A stretch of DNA of 64,000 nucleotides, from contig OZ241379.1 in NCBI GenBank assembly GCA_965200685.1, positions 2,232,001 through 2,296,000 of the forward strand. Reading direction: 5' to 3'. The stretch is from Bin5 sp965200685 (GTDB lineage: Bacteria; Chloroflexota; Anaerolineae; Caldilineales; Caldilineaceae). Of this stretch, positions 26,750-39,630 are shown piece after piece. Below the pieces are notes generated by a model that worked only from the letters and a program-made list of their open reading frames with translations, was not told the DNA's origin and ran no database searches. Both the position numbers and the translations under genes were made by a program. Within the stretch, counting starts at the first letter, position 1; each line of letters opens with the position of its first letter.

Positions 26750-26801
26750 AAAAAAGCCCACCCCAATCTATCGAACGCCCCGATCTTCGGGGCGTTCGAT
26801 A
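26750..26801 (-). terminator. Strong hairpin between tsf and pyrH (terminator or attenuator)
   Basis: On the minus strand a 15-bp stem TATCGAACGCCCCGA / TCGGGGCGTTCGATA (26769-26801) is followed after 13 bases by TTTTTT (26755-26750). The gap between stem and T run is unusual for a simple terminator. It starts 14 bp after the tsf stop and would lower transcription of the downstream pyrH-frr-uppS-cdsA genes relative to rpsB-tsf. Confidence 0.7.
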
Positions 26802-26814
26802 AGGCTCGGCTCGA

Positions 26815-27408
26815 TTAACCGACTTCCAAACGACTAAAGCGGCTAATCTGAATGTTTTCGCCAAGGCTGGCGATGTTTTCAACGAGAACATCTTTGACAA
26901 TTTTATCGGAATCTTTGAAGTAGGCCTGTTCAATGAGGCAGACTTCGCTGTACCATTTCTCCAGTTTGCCTTCAGCAATGCGCTCAATGATCTTTGGGGG
27001 TTTGCCGCTCTCCTGGGCCTGTGTTTTGTAGATGGCTTTTTCCTTGTCTAAGATAGCAGCGGGAATCTCTTCCCGGCTGACGTATTCCGGGCGGGATGCC
27101 ACGATGTGCATGGCCAGATTCCGAGCTAGTTTTTGAAATTGCTCGGTGCGGGCAACGAAATCTGTTTCGCAGTTGAGTTCGACCATGGCGGCGACTTTGC
27201 TGTCATGGTGAACGTAGGTGCCGATCAGCCCTTCCGTGGCCTCGCGACTGGCCTTTTTCTCTGCGGCCGCCAGGCCTTTCTCCCGTAAATATTGTACCGC
27301 TCTGTCAAAGTCGCCATCGTGTTCGTTCAATGCAGTTTTGCAATCAAGAACGCCGGCACCGGTAGCTCCCCGCAATTCCTTCACCATTTGTGCTGTGATC
27401 TCAGCCAT
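26815..27408 (-). CDS. tsf: Elongation factor Ts
   Basis: 197 residues, the short form (no long coiled-coil insertion), like that of Thermus and other Chloroflexota. It exchanges nucleotide on EF-Tu. Motifs: MVKELRGATGAGVLDCKTAL (UBA-like N-terminus with TGAG), VQYLREKGLAAAEKKASR, VHHDSKVAAMVELNCETDFV and FKDSDKIVKDVLVE. ATG at 27408 preceded by AGGAGG at good spacing. Confidence 0.97.
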   Translation of the reverse strand: MAEITAQMVKELRGATGAGVLDCKTALNEHDGDFDRAVQYLREKGLAAAEKKASREATEGLIGTYVHHDSKVAAMVELNCETDFVARTEQFQKLARNLAMHIVASRPEYVSREEIPAAILDKEKAIYKTQAQESGKPPKIIERIAEGKLEKWYSEVCLIEQAYFKDSDKIVKDVLVENIASLGENIQISRFSRLEVG

Positions 27409-27605
27409 TTTCTGCCTCCTATAGTCTTGCTGATTGGGCGTTCGCATGAGGCCAAAGCAGGAGTATGCTCAGGCCTCAATAGATGTACTGGCGTTGCCGC
27501 GTAAATGTGTGTCGTATAGTCGTCCACGTAGGCACAGAGGCGGAATCTGTGGTACGCGGGCGACCATTTTCTAGGCTGTTGTCTATTTGACAGAACCTTG
27601 AAGAT

Positions 27606-28739
27606 TCACTGAGCAGCAAACGTAGAGTCTACTGAATCTGCGCCGACAGGGTCGGGCGAGGGCTGTTCGTCCGTCTCTGCCGTTTGTTCTTCTTGGAAGG
27701 CGACGGGTGCTGACTCCATCACATCCTCGTCTTCATCCATGCCTTGCAATTTAGCCAGTGTACTCGGGCCGAGGTACTGTTCCGTTTCCGTTTGCTCTTC
27801 TTGGGAGGCGACGGGTGCTGACTCCATCACATCCTCGTCTTCATCTATGCCTTGCAATTTAGCCAGTGTACTCGGGCCGAGGTACTGTTCCGTTTCCGTT
27901 TGCTCTTCTTGGAAGGCGACGGGTGCTGACTCCATCACATCCTCGTCTTCATCTATGCCTTGCAATTTAGCCAGTGTACTCGGGCCGAGGTACTGCTCCA
28001 TTTCCGCCAGTTCATCGTCCGAAACTTGCCCGGTTTCTTCTAGATCCATTTCACGGACGCGCCGGCCTTCTTCGACAGCATCAGCAATAATCTGTGCGAC
28101 CAGCTTCACGGAGCGAATCGCATCGTCATTGCCGGGTATGATATATGTGATATCGTCTGGGTCGGAGTTGGTGTCTGCCACTGCCAGCAGAGGGATGCCG
28201 ATTTTATTCGCTTCTTTGACGGCCAACTCTTCCCGCTGGGTATCGATCACAAAGATCAGATTGGGCATATTGGTGAGGGTTTTGATCCCACCGATGCGAC
28301 GATTCAGTTTGGCGATTTCTCGGTCGATGACCAACTGCTCGATTTTGGGCAGCGACTGGAATTCTCCATTGGCCTTGCGCCGTTCTTGACGATTCAGATA
28401 GTCGATCCGCTGCTTGATTGTGGACCAATTTGTCAGAGTGCCGCCGAGCCAGCGATTGTTGATATACGGCATTCCACAACGGGTGGCCTCCTGTTCGATG
28501 GCCCCTTGCGCCTGTCGTTTTGTGCCAACGAACAAGACTGTGCGGCCCTCGGTGACCAGATCGCGCACCAGTTCGTAATATTCATTGATACGCGTCATCG
28601 TCTGGTGCAGGTCAATGATGTGGATTCCGCTGCGTTCGGTGAAGATATACTGCCGCATTTTTGGATTCCAGCGCCGGGTCCTGTGCCCGAAATGTACGCC
28701 TGCCTCCAGTAGTTGCTTCATGGTAATGACTGCTGCCAC
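27606..28739 (-). CDS. rpsB: 30S ribosomal protein S2 with a repetitive C-terminal extension
   Basis: S2 binds the back of the 30S head. The first 240 or so residues are standard: MKQLLEAGVHFGHRTRRWNP, MRQYIFTERSGIHIIDLHQT, RWLGGTLTNWSTIKQRI and IPLLAVADTNSDPDDITYII. The protein then continues to 377 residues with three tandem 36-residue acidic repeats (EQYLGPSTLAKLQGIDEDED unit) and a tail. Normal S2 is about 230-260 residues. The start is a GTG at 28739 with GGAGG five bases upstream. The gene heads the rpsB-tsf-pyrH-frr-uppS-cdsA order. Confidence 0.96.
   Translation of the reverse strand: MAAVITMKQLLEAGVHFGHRTRRWNPKMRQYIFTERSGIHIIDLHQTMTRINEYYELVRDLVTEGRTVLFVGTKRQAQGAIEQEATRCGMPYINNRWLGGTLTNWSTIKQRIDYLNRQERRKANGEFQSLPKIEQLVIDREIAKLNRRIGGIKTLTNMPNLIFVIDTQREELAVKEANKIGIPLLAVADTNSDPDDITYIIPGNDDAIRSVKLVAQIIADAVEEGRRVREMDLEETGQVSDDELAEMEQYLGPSTLAKLQGIDEDEDVMESAPVAFQEEQTETEQYLGPSTLAKLQGIDEDEDVMESAPVASQEEQTETEQYLGPSTLAKLQGMDEDEDVMESAPVAFQEEQTAETDEQPSPDPVGADSVDSTFAAQ
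27685..28008 (-). repeat. Three 108-bp tandem repeats inside rpsB
   Basis: Units at 27685-27792, 27793-27900 and 27901-28008, each 108 bp (36 codons), nearly identical at DNA level (a handful of differences such as GGAAGG/GGGAGG and CCATGCC/CTATGCC). The frame is kept, so the repeats encode three copies of an acidic 36-residue unit. Such high identity points to recent duplication or ongoing homogenisation. Confidence 0.95.
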
Positions 28740-28946
28740 AAGAACCTCCAGGGTTGTGCTTCCGTCCTATTCACTCCGAGAATGACCGTACAGTTACGGC
28801 ACCCCATTTCTCAGTCCTAGGACGTGTTGAATAAAATTACGCGCCACTGTGGGCATAACAGAGTTGACTGCTATGTTTGAGCATTGCCAACTAACTGTAA
28901 ATGATAATATAGCTAGCACCGTTTCTCAAATAATGATTCGGCTTGG

Positions 28947-29693
28947 TTATTTCATATCCGACTCGGTCTTGGATGACGCCAGGGTTTTGTAATCAACGAA
29001 GCGATAACCAAGTCCCCGTTCGGTGAAGATATAACGGGGCTGTGAAAGGTCCGGTTCAATTTTTTTACGGAGGTATGTAATATAAAGACGTAGCAGATGT
29101 GTATCGCTTATATATTCATGTCCCCAAACCTTTGTCAGCAGCACTTCGTGGGGCACCACCCAGCCGGCATTTTGGATGAGTTGGTGTAGTAGCCGATACT
29201 CGGTTGGACGCAAACTCAGGCGTGTCCCTTCGACAATTACATCGCGCCGCTGCAGATCTACCTGGAGCCGACCATCAATTGGGATGATCTGGTCTTCTGG
29301 GCGAGGGTTCGTCACTTCAAAACGCCGTAGTACCGCTCGTATACGGCTGGAAAGCTCCCGAGGGCTGAACGGTTTTGTCACATAATCATCGGCCCCTAAA
29401 TCCAGCCCTCTGATGCGGTCCTCCTCATCGGAGCGTACAGTCAGCATAATCGCGGGGATGTCACTGATTTCTCTCAATCTTTTGAGCGTCTCAAAACCAT
29501 CCAGACCCGGCATTTCAACATCCAGAAGGACCAAATTGGGTTCGTATTCCCGTACCTTTTCTAGGGCCTGGAACCCATCATTCGCTTCAAGAGTCTGATA
29601 GCCTTCTAGGTCCAGATTCATTTTAACGAACCGCACCATACGCGGTTCGTCATCAACAACAAGTATCCGTTTGGCAGGTTTCCCATTCGACAT
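28947..29693 (-). CDS. OmpR/PhoB-family response regulator
   Basis: 248 residues. Receiver domain 8-122: acidic pair D14-D15 in RILVVDDEPRM, phosphoacceptor D58 in LVLLDVEMPGLDGF, switch residues in IPAIMLTVRSDEE and the lysine in DDYVTKPFSPRELSSRI. The winged-helix DNA-binding domain (about 140-235) contains RLSLRPTEYRLLHQLIQNAG, VLLTKVWGHEYISDTHLLRL and YIFTERGLGYRF. No histidine kinase gene is adjacent, so it is an orphan here. It lies upstream of rpsB and downstream of a divergent promoter region shared with the rRNA operon. Confidence 0.93.
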   Translation of the reverse strand: MSNGKPAKRILVVDDEPRMVRFVKMNLDLEGYQTLEANDGFQALEKVREYEPNLVLLDVEMPGLDGFETLKRLREISDIPAIMLTVRSDEEDRIRGLDLGADDYVTKPFSPRELSSRIRAVLRRFEVTNPRPEDQIIPIDGRLQVDLQRRDVIVEGTRLSLRPTEYRLLHQLIQNAGWVVPHEVLLTKVWGHEYISDTHLLRLYITYLRKKIEPDLSQPRYIFTERGLGYRFVDYKTLASSKTESDMK

Positions 29694-29762
29694 GACAGGA
29701 GTTTCCTATTTTCTCATTTTTGCACAATCGTTTCCGAGGCACTGCACTAGCTGACAATGTCT

Positions 29763-29771
29763 ATTATATCA
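29763..29771 (-). promoter_or_regulatory. Extended -10 promoter candidate of the response regulator
   Basis: Minus strand reads TGATATAAT (29771-29763), a consensus -10 with the TG extension; no good -35 is seen. The gene starts 70 bases downstream. Confidence 0.5.
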
Positions 29772-29928
29772 TGAACGCCTCAAGGCCGGGTATTTCCTAG
29801 CGGCGGAATTGCAACTTGTATTGTTATTATGAGTAGGCGGGGCCTATTACATATACAGTTGCAATCAAGAGAGAATCCCTAACTGGTCGAAAAGATGAAA
29901 ACGTATTTGAAATTGGCGCGATTTGGAT

Positions 29929-29957
29929 TTGACAGTTAAATTGCTGTGTGATATACT
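29929..29957 (+). promoter_or_regulatory. rRNA operon promoter
   Basis: Consensus TTGACA (29929-29934), 17-base spacer, TATACT (29952-29957), with an A/T-rich stretch just upstream that could act as an UP element. It is about 327 bases before the 16S start. This is the strongest promoter match in the window. Confidence 0.8.
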
Positions 29958-30284
29958 GATGGAACCTTCTCAACCGGAGGTAGAACATTTCAATTCTATC
30001 ATCGTCTTAAAGCGGAATCTGCTCTGCGGATGATTTAATTGCAGATCGAGCGATTTCCGATTTGACAAAGGTAGAGGGATGAGGTAAGGTAGATGCTGGA
30101 AGGGCACATTAACAACTGAAGAGTGGTAAGATAAGCAAGCGAACCAAGCCTGAGAGAAGTGCTTGAGGTTTTCGGATCTGGTAGGGAAAGGATGCGGGGA
30201 CTTCAAGAGGAAGTGACAGGAAGTTCTAGCGAGAACTTTGCGATAGCAGGAGAGGGGGGATTCACGAAGGGTGGATTCCTCTGA
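29958..30284 (+). other. rRNA operon leader
   Basis: No gene. Contains a small hairpin AGTTCT-AGCG-AGAACT (30222-30237) close to the 16S 5' end and purine-rich runs. I could not find a long stem pairing this leader with the sequence after 16S, nor a clear boxA. Confidence 0.5.
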
Positions 30285-31820
<1,536 letters not shown>

Positions 31821-32100
31821 GGGAAGTGCTACGAGGTGGAGACAGCGGGTTATTGAACTGGGTGGTACTGATTCTGGCTGGATTGGAGTTGGTGTCATGG
31901 TTTGATCTAGGGGACTCTGTCCGGTGTGAACACAACCTCCTCAACAGGGGCATTGTGTTTTTATCGGGAATATCTTAGGGATGATAGGAGATGTTCGAGA
32001 AGAGTCTGGAGTAGCTGTTGAGGAAGCATTCGTAGTCTGAAGAGGTAGGGGTGTTGGGGAGGTTGCGAGATCTTACCACTCTTGAGCGGTTAAAGAGCTG

Positions 32101-32174
<74 letters not shown>

Positions 32175-32412
32175 CAGCGGAGCAATCGTGGTGTTGGTGT
32201 GGTCAAGGAGGGGAGGTAGTAGAGATTGTTCTCCTTCTAGGCGTATATCAAGACAGGTCTGGGGATTGCAAACCGCTGCAAGGGTTGTATGTCTGTATCT
32301 TGGTGTTGGGTAAAGTCAAGGGAGCGGGTGTATGACCTGGTAGGAAGGGATTGAGTGCTTGTGCAGTCTGTGGATGGTATCATCTATGGGTTGGGCGAGC
32401 GGTCTAGCACAT

Positions 32413-32430
32413 TAAGAACTGAATAGGATA
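32413..32430 (+). other. Left arm of the pre-23S processing stem
   Basis: The 18-mer TAAGAACTGAATAGGATA is the exact reverse complement of 35432-35449, which lies about 23 bases after the 23S 3' end. The two arms bracket the 23S gene and would form the long duplex cut by RNase III-type enzymes. Confidence 0.8.
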
Positions 32431-32456
32431 GAGAAGAACTGCTGTAAGAAGCAGCA

Positions 32457-35409
<2,953 letters not shown>

Positions 35410-35431
35410 ATGTAGTTTACAGCAGGGGATT

Positions 35432-35449
35432 TATCCTATTCAGTTCTTA
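35432..35449 (+). other. Right arm of the pre-23S processing stem
   Basis: TATCCTATTCAGTTCTTA, perfect 18-base complement of 32413-32430. See the left arm for the interpretation. Confidence 0.8.
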
Positions 35450-35503
35450 GTGAGCTAGGGATTGTAGAGAAGTAGAGAGAGGGTGTAGTTGAAGGTATAA
35501 GGT

Positions 35504-35621
35504 GGTTGGTGACAAGAGCGGTGGGGAGACACCCGGATCCATCTCGAACCCGGCAGTAAAGTCCACCAGCGTTGATGGTAGTGCGGGGGCGACCCTGTGT
35601 GAGAGTAGACCGTTGCCAACC
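35504..35621 (+). rRNA. rrf: 5S ribosomal RNA
   Basis: About 118 nt. Terminal helix GGTTGG / CCAACC, with the typical internal segments CACCCGGATCCATCTCGAAC and GAGAGTAGACCGTTGCC. It closes the 16S-tRNA-Ile-23S-5S operon. Confidence 0.93.
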
Positions 35622-35764
35622 TTTCCTCTTCCTATGTATGAATTCTTAGATATGCTGTATATAGTCTGTAATTGAAATTCATGGAAGATATTCCACTAGA
35701 CCCCGAATCTCTATCATCTTTATCCACGCATAGGATTGATACACCGGTACGTAAACGAATAGAA

Positions 35765-35829
35765 GACGCGCATGAGGTAATGATTCGACGCCCCTAAGGG
35801 GCTGTCGGATGGATTGCGCGTCTTTTTTT
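35765..35829 (+). terminator. rRNA operon terminator
   Basis: Outer stem GACGCGCA (35765-35772) / TGCGCGTC (35815-35822) with an inner GACGCCCC-TAA-GGGGCTGTC hairpin, followed by seven T. The remaining sequence to 35970 contains no gene that I can see. Confidence 0.85.
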
Positions 35830-35970
35830 GTTGCCTATAGGGCGGCATAGACCTAGGTCACGGCCCATATCTGTAGGTAGAACGCTACAATACAATACTT
35901 CATGACTTTCGGATTTGCCTACATCGTTTGTACAGTCTCTGCCATGGTTCTGTAGCAATTTTGATGATTG

Positions 35971-36153
35971 TCAACGCAATCTAGCAACACCGAACAAGCC
36001 GATGACCAACCCAACGAGAGAGGCCCCGTAGGCGACGAAACTGAGCCAAAAACTGGCTTCAATTAGTTGGATTACCATGGCGAACGCAGCCAGAAAGCCG
36101 AACAGGAGCAATAGAAATCCGTAGACCATCAGGCGTACAGGTGAGATGTGCAT
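35971..36153 (-). CDS. Small membrane protein downstream of the ABC ATPase
   Basis: 60 residues from the ATG at 36153, or 69 from one at 36180 that would overlap the upstream gene. Two membrane helices (LMVYGFLLLLFGFLAAFAMV and WLSFVAYGASLVGLVIGLFG) and almost no soluble part. It follows the ATPase gene by 7 bp on the same strand, so it is probably the last gene of the transporter operon. I do not recognise a family. Confidence 0.6.
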   Translation of the reverse strand: MHISPVRLMVYGFLLLLFGFLAAFAMVIQLIEASFWLSFVAYGASLVGLVIGLFGVARLR

Positions 36154-36160
36154 ACGGCTT

Positions 36161-37258
36161 TCATGATTTGACCGGGGCATCTTGATACAGCCAACAAGCG
36201 GCGAGATGTCGCGGTTCCAATTCAAAATCCGGCGGCATATCCAGCTCGCACAAGTTCTCCATGAAATGGGCGCAGCGCGGGTGAAAGCGGCAACCGGATG
36301 GCGGACGAACTAGACTCGGCGGTTCCCCGGGTGGCACATCCCGAAAGATATGTGCATTTTCTGGATCTGGGTCAGCAATGGCTGCCAGCAGTGCGTTCGT
36401 ATATGGATGGAGCGGGTTCTGCAACAGGTCGTCCATCTGGGCCTGTTCAATGACCTTGCCCGCGTACATCACCAAAGTCCGTTCAGAGAAATAGCGCACG
36501 GTCGAAAGATCATGGGTGATGTAGACGACCGCCAGATTGTGTGATCTCTGCAACCCCTGTAACAGGCGCAGAATCTCCACTCGCACAGACATGTCTAGCA
36601 TTGAAACTGGCTCGTCCGCGACGATCATACGCGGGCGTAGCAGCATAGCCCGCGCGATCACAACCCGCTGCTGCTGGCCCCCACTGAGCATATGCGGGAA
36701 TCTGGGCAAAATATCCTCTACTGGGGATAAGCGCACCTCCTCCATGACCTCGCGGATACGCGCCAGCCGGGCCCCCTCATGCATACTATCTTTCCTTGCA
36801 CTGCCCTGTGAAACATGCTGCGGCGCACTACTGTGAATCTTCAGCGGCTCTTCCAGAATGCGCTGAATGTTCATAAAGGGCGGTAAGGCCCCGAATGGAT
36901 CCTGTTGCACATAGCCCACCTGGGAGCGGTACCATTGCATCTCTTTGGAATTCAAGGCACTGAGATCGCGTCCATCAAAGATCACCGCACCATCGGTGGG
37001 CCTATGTAGGCCCAAAATCGTCTTCATGAGTGTGGACTTGCCGCAGCCACTCTCGCCGACGATTGCGACCGCCTCCCCGGCGTGCAGATCGAAGCTGATA
37101 TCATCCACAGCCCGCACAGTGCCCGCACGGCCAAAGCCCCAACGTTTCAGCTCAAACCATGTGTGCAAATTGCGGATAGAGAGGAGCGGCTCTCCCGTCT
37201 CAGGCGCGGGGATATCTGCCGGCCGGCGGGCCTGTTCGGTCTGTCGATCTACAACCAT
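36161..37258 (-). CDS. Dipeptide/oligopeptide-type ABC transporter ATPase (OppF/DppF-like)
   Basis: 365 residues. Walker A GESGCGKST, Q-loop QQDPFGALPP, signature LSGGQQQR, Walker B RMIVADEPVSMLD, H-loop YITHD. The C-terminal oligo_HPY segment has the cysteine-bearing GCRFHPRCAHFMENLCEL. A stretch of about 20 residues between the Q-loop and signature (SSAPQHVSQGSARKDSMHEG) is an insertion not usual in the family. Powers import together with the OppD-like ATPase upstream. It is one of only two ATPases for two permease pairs in this locus. Confidence 0.92.
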   Translation of the reverse strand: MVVDRQTEQARRPADIPAPETGEPLLSIRNLHTWFELKRWGFGRAGTVRAVDDISFDLHAGEAVAIVGESGCGKSTLMKTILGLHRPTDGAVIFDGRDLSALNSKEMQWYRSQVGYVQQDPFGALPPFMNIQRILEEPLKIHSSAPQHVSQGSARKDSMHEGARLARIREVMEEVRLSPVEDILPRFPHMLSGGQQQRVVIARAMLLRPRMIVADEPVSMLDMSVRVEILRLLQGLQRSHNLAVVYITHDLSTVRYFSERTLVMYAGKVIEQAQMDDLLQNPLHPYTNALLAAIADPDPENAHIFRDVPPGEPPSLVRPPSGCRFHPRCAHFMENLCELDMPPDFELEPRHLAACWLYQDAPVKS

Positions 37259-37303
37259 TGGGACACCTTTTCATTATCGCGCAGCCAGGCTGTGGGCCAT
37301 ACG

Positions 37304-38287
37304 CTAACTGGCAGCTCCATGTTGATAGAGCCAGCATTTCACATATTGGCGAGAGCTGGTTTCAAGCAGGGCGGGGTCCGTGTCGCAAGCAGCAAAACGC
37401 TGCGTACAGCGAGGCGCAAACCGGCAACCAGTCGGCAGGTCCAGCAGGCTGGGCGGCTGGCCACTGATAAACTCCGGCTCCTCCACCTGGCGCAATTTGG
37501 GAACGCTGGCCATCAGCTTCTGGGCATAGGGATGCAGAGGCTCCACAAAGAAGTGTTCGGCGTCGTTCAGTTCCACCACTTGGCCGGCGTACATCACCGC
37601 GGCCCGGTCGGCCAGCTCGCTGGACGTGGCGATGTCGTGGGTGATGAGAATAAAGCTGGCGGATGTCTCCTGTTTGACCCGTTTGAGAACGTTCATAATA
37701 TTGGCTTGGGTCAGCACATCCAGTGCCGATGTGGGCTCGTCAAGAATGATCAGATCCGGATTCGTCACCAGAGACATGGCGATAGCAACCCGCTGGCGCA
37801 TACCGCCACTGAGTTCAAAGGCATAACGGTTCAGAAAATCTGCCGGCACACCCACATGCTGGAAAGACTCAGCAGCTCGGTCAAGGGCAGCGGTACGTCG
37901 CATGCCGAAATGGGCAATCAACGGCTCGGCCACCTGCTCACCTACTTTCAGGACCGGGTTGAGGGAGTTCATGGCCGCCTGGGGCACTAGCGATATCCTC
38001 ATCCAGCGTATCTGCTGCCGGTACTCTTCGTCGGTCAACTGCATCACGTCCTGCCCGTTCAGCAACACACTGCCGGAAAAGGTATGGACATTGCGGGGCA
38101 GCAGCCGCAGAATGGCTTTGGTCAAGGAAGTCTTCCCGCAGCCCGACTCGCCCAGAATCACCATCGCTTCATTGTGATGCAGGGACAGGTTGATGCCGTC
38201 AACAGCGCGCAGAACGCCCTGCAATGTGCGGAAATAGAGACGCAGATCCTTGATCTGCAGGAGAGCCCCCTCCTTTTGCGCCATCAC
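37304..38287 (-). CDS. Dipeptide/oligopeptide-type ABC transporter ATPase (OppD/DppD-like)
   Basis: 327 residues. Walker A GESGCGKTSL, signature ELSGGMRQRVAIAM, Walker B LIILDEPTSALDVLTQANIM, H-loop LITHDIATSSELADR, and the C-terminal oligo_HPY cysteine motif GCRFAPRCTQRFAACDTDP. The start overlaps the stop of the permease gene (ATGA). Forms a heterodimer with the OppF-like protein in known systems. Confidence 0.93.
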   Translation of the reverse strand: MMAQKEGALLQIKDLRLYFRTLQGVLRAVDGINLSLHHNEAMVILGESGCGKTSLTKAILRLLPRNVHTFSGSVLLNGQDVMQLTDEEYRQQIRWMRISLVPQAAMNSLNPVLKVGEQVAEPLIAHFGMRRTAALDRAAESFQHVGVPADFLNRYAFELSGGMRQRVAIAMSLVTNPDLIILDEPTSALDVLTQANIMNVLKRVKQETSASFILITHDIATSSELADRAAVMYAGQVVELNDAEHFFVEPLHPYAQKLMASVPKLRQVEEPEFISGQPPSLLDLPTGCRFAPRCTQRFAACDTDPALLETSSRQYVKCWLYQHGAAS

Positions 38288-39630
38288 AACTCCCTCAATC
38301 TGGGGTTAAAGATTCTGTCCAATGCAAAGCCCACCATGGCAAAGCCGAGACCGGAGAGAAGCAACAGCGCGGCCGGTTCCAACACCCAATAGTAATGACC
38401 TTGATACAGCGCGTCATTGGTACGGGCATCACTCAAGACCTTGCCCCATGTGGGCAGTACCGGATCACCCAAATTGAGCACGGCTAGTGTCGCTTCCAGA
38501 AAGACGAAAGTAGGGATCAGCACAACAAATTGCGGCACTAAAATCGGAATGATGCGAGGGATGAGGTACAGGAAAATAATGCGAAAATTGCCGGCCCCAT
38601 AGGCCCGCGCTGCTTCAATGTACGGTGACTCTTTTACCTGCAAAAAGATAGCCCGATAGCTTTTGATGCCCGGGCTGAAGATGCCTAGCAAGATGACGAC
38701 TCCAAGCATAGTCCAAATGCTGCGGGAGTAGAAGGTGCCAATCATGATCAGGATCGGCAACCCCGGCAAGATCATACTGACTTCTGTGATGCGCTGGATG
38801 GTTGCATCGATCAGACCGCCGAACCAGACACCGACCGCAGCAATAATCAGTGTGCTGACGACCGAGCCGACTGCCGCCAGCAGCCCAAAGGCCAATGCAA
38901 TCGGCGTCCCCCACATGAGAGCTAGTGTCAGATCCCGCCGCCGGTGATCTGTACCGGCCAAGCCGTAGACCTGCCCGTAGACCACCAGCCGCGCGTCCAC
39001 ATCCGCCTCATCTTCAAAGACCAAGCCCTCAGCTACAAGCTGATAGGTCCCTTTCAATGGTTTGGGGGCGGCCGCGGCCGATTGCGGGTCAGCGAACAGA
39101 CCGACAGCGGGTTTTACCCCTTGCAGACGACGCTCTAGTTTGCTCTCCTGGGAGAAGCGTACCGTCTTAGAACGTTCGACGGTGCCATCCGTGATGCGGA
39201 TCTTCCGCCCGTCCGGGGTCAACCAAGAGAAGGATACAAACGGCAGTTTCTGGTCGTATTGGGAGGTGAGGAAGACGGATATCTCCTGTGGAAACTCGTC
39301 GGCCGTATAGTCAATCGTAAATGTGGTGATGACATTCGTCTCGTCGGAGCCCGCCTGCCGGGTTTTTTCAACGGAGTTACTGTCCGTGTCCAGAATCAGC
39401 GTATTCGGGAGGTTGACGCCCGGGAAGAGGTTTACCCAACTCGGCAAGGCGTTGCGGGGTGTCTCCAGCCAGACCCCTTCGCCCCCCCGCCAGAGCCGAA
39501 TGGCCTCGGCATATGGGATTGTGATCAGTGTATAGATGGAAAGAAGCACCAAGGCGAGGATAATGAGCAGGCCAGCGATGGCTGAAGGATAACGGGCCAG
39601 GGCAGAAAGAGGACGTGACAGAGCAGTCAT
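38284..39630 (-). CDS. ABC permease (DppC/OppC type) with a large extracytoplasmic insertion
   Basis: 448 residues against about 280-340 in the family. One N-terminal membrane helix (SAIAGLLIILALVLLSIYTL) is followed by roughly 190 soluble residues (about 45-235) that must lie outside the membrane, then the usual five-helix permease core with the EAA loop SPYIEAARAYGAGNFRIIFL contacting the ATPase. The insertion looks beta-rich (FTIDYTADEFPQEISVFLTS) and resembles no family that I can name. Overlaps its neighbours by 4 bp on both sides, so this part of the operon is tightly coupled. Confidence 0.88.
   Translation of the reverse strand: MTALSRPLSALARYPSAIAGLLIILALVLLSIYTLITIPYAEAIRLWRGGEGVWLETPRNALPSWVNLFPGVNLPNTLILDTDSNSVEKTRQAGSDETNVITTFTIDYTADEFPQEISVFLTSQYDQKLPFVSFSWLTPDGRKIRITDGTVERSKTVRFSQESKLERRLQGVKPAVGLFADPQSAAAAPKPLKGTYQLVAEGLVFEDEADVDARLVVYGQVYGLAGTDHRRRDLTLALMWGTPIALAFGLLAAVGSVVSTLIIAAVGVWFGGLIDATIQRITEVSMILPGLPILIMIGTFYSRSIWTMLGVVILLGIFSPGIKSYRAIFLQVKESPYIEAARAYGAGNFRIIFLYLIPRIIPILVPQFVVLIPTFVFLEATLAVLNLGDPVLPTWGKVLSDARTNDALYQGHYYWVLEPAALLLLSGLGFAMVGFALDRIFNPRLREL

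Noticed and set aside
27685..28008. Tandem repeats as a CRISPR array
   Set aside because: The 108-bp units are contiguous, without spacers, and in frame with rpsB.
28788..28806. GTACAGTTAC near the rpsB promoter as another palindromic repeat copy
   Set aside because: Only a short CCGTA-CAG-TTACGG hairpin matches; the conserved CCACGAATCACTG arm is missing and it does not follow a stop codon.
37082..37990. 302-codon open frame opposite the two ATPase genes
   Set aside because: It crosses the boundary between two clear ABC ATPase genes and has no domain features.
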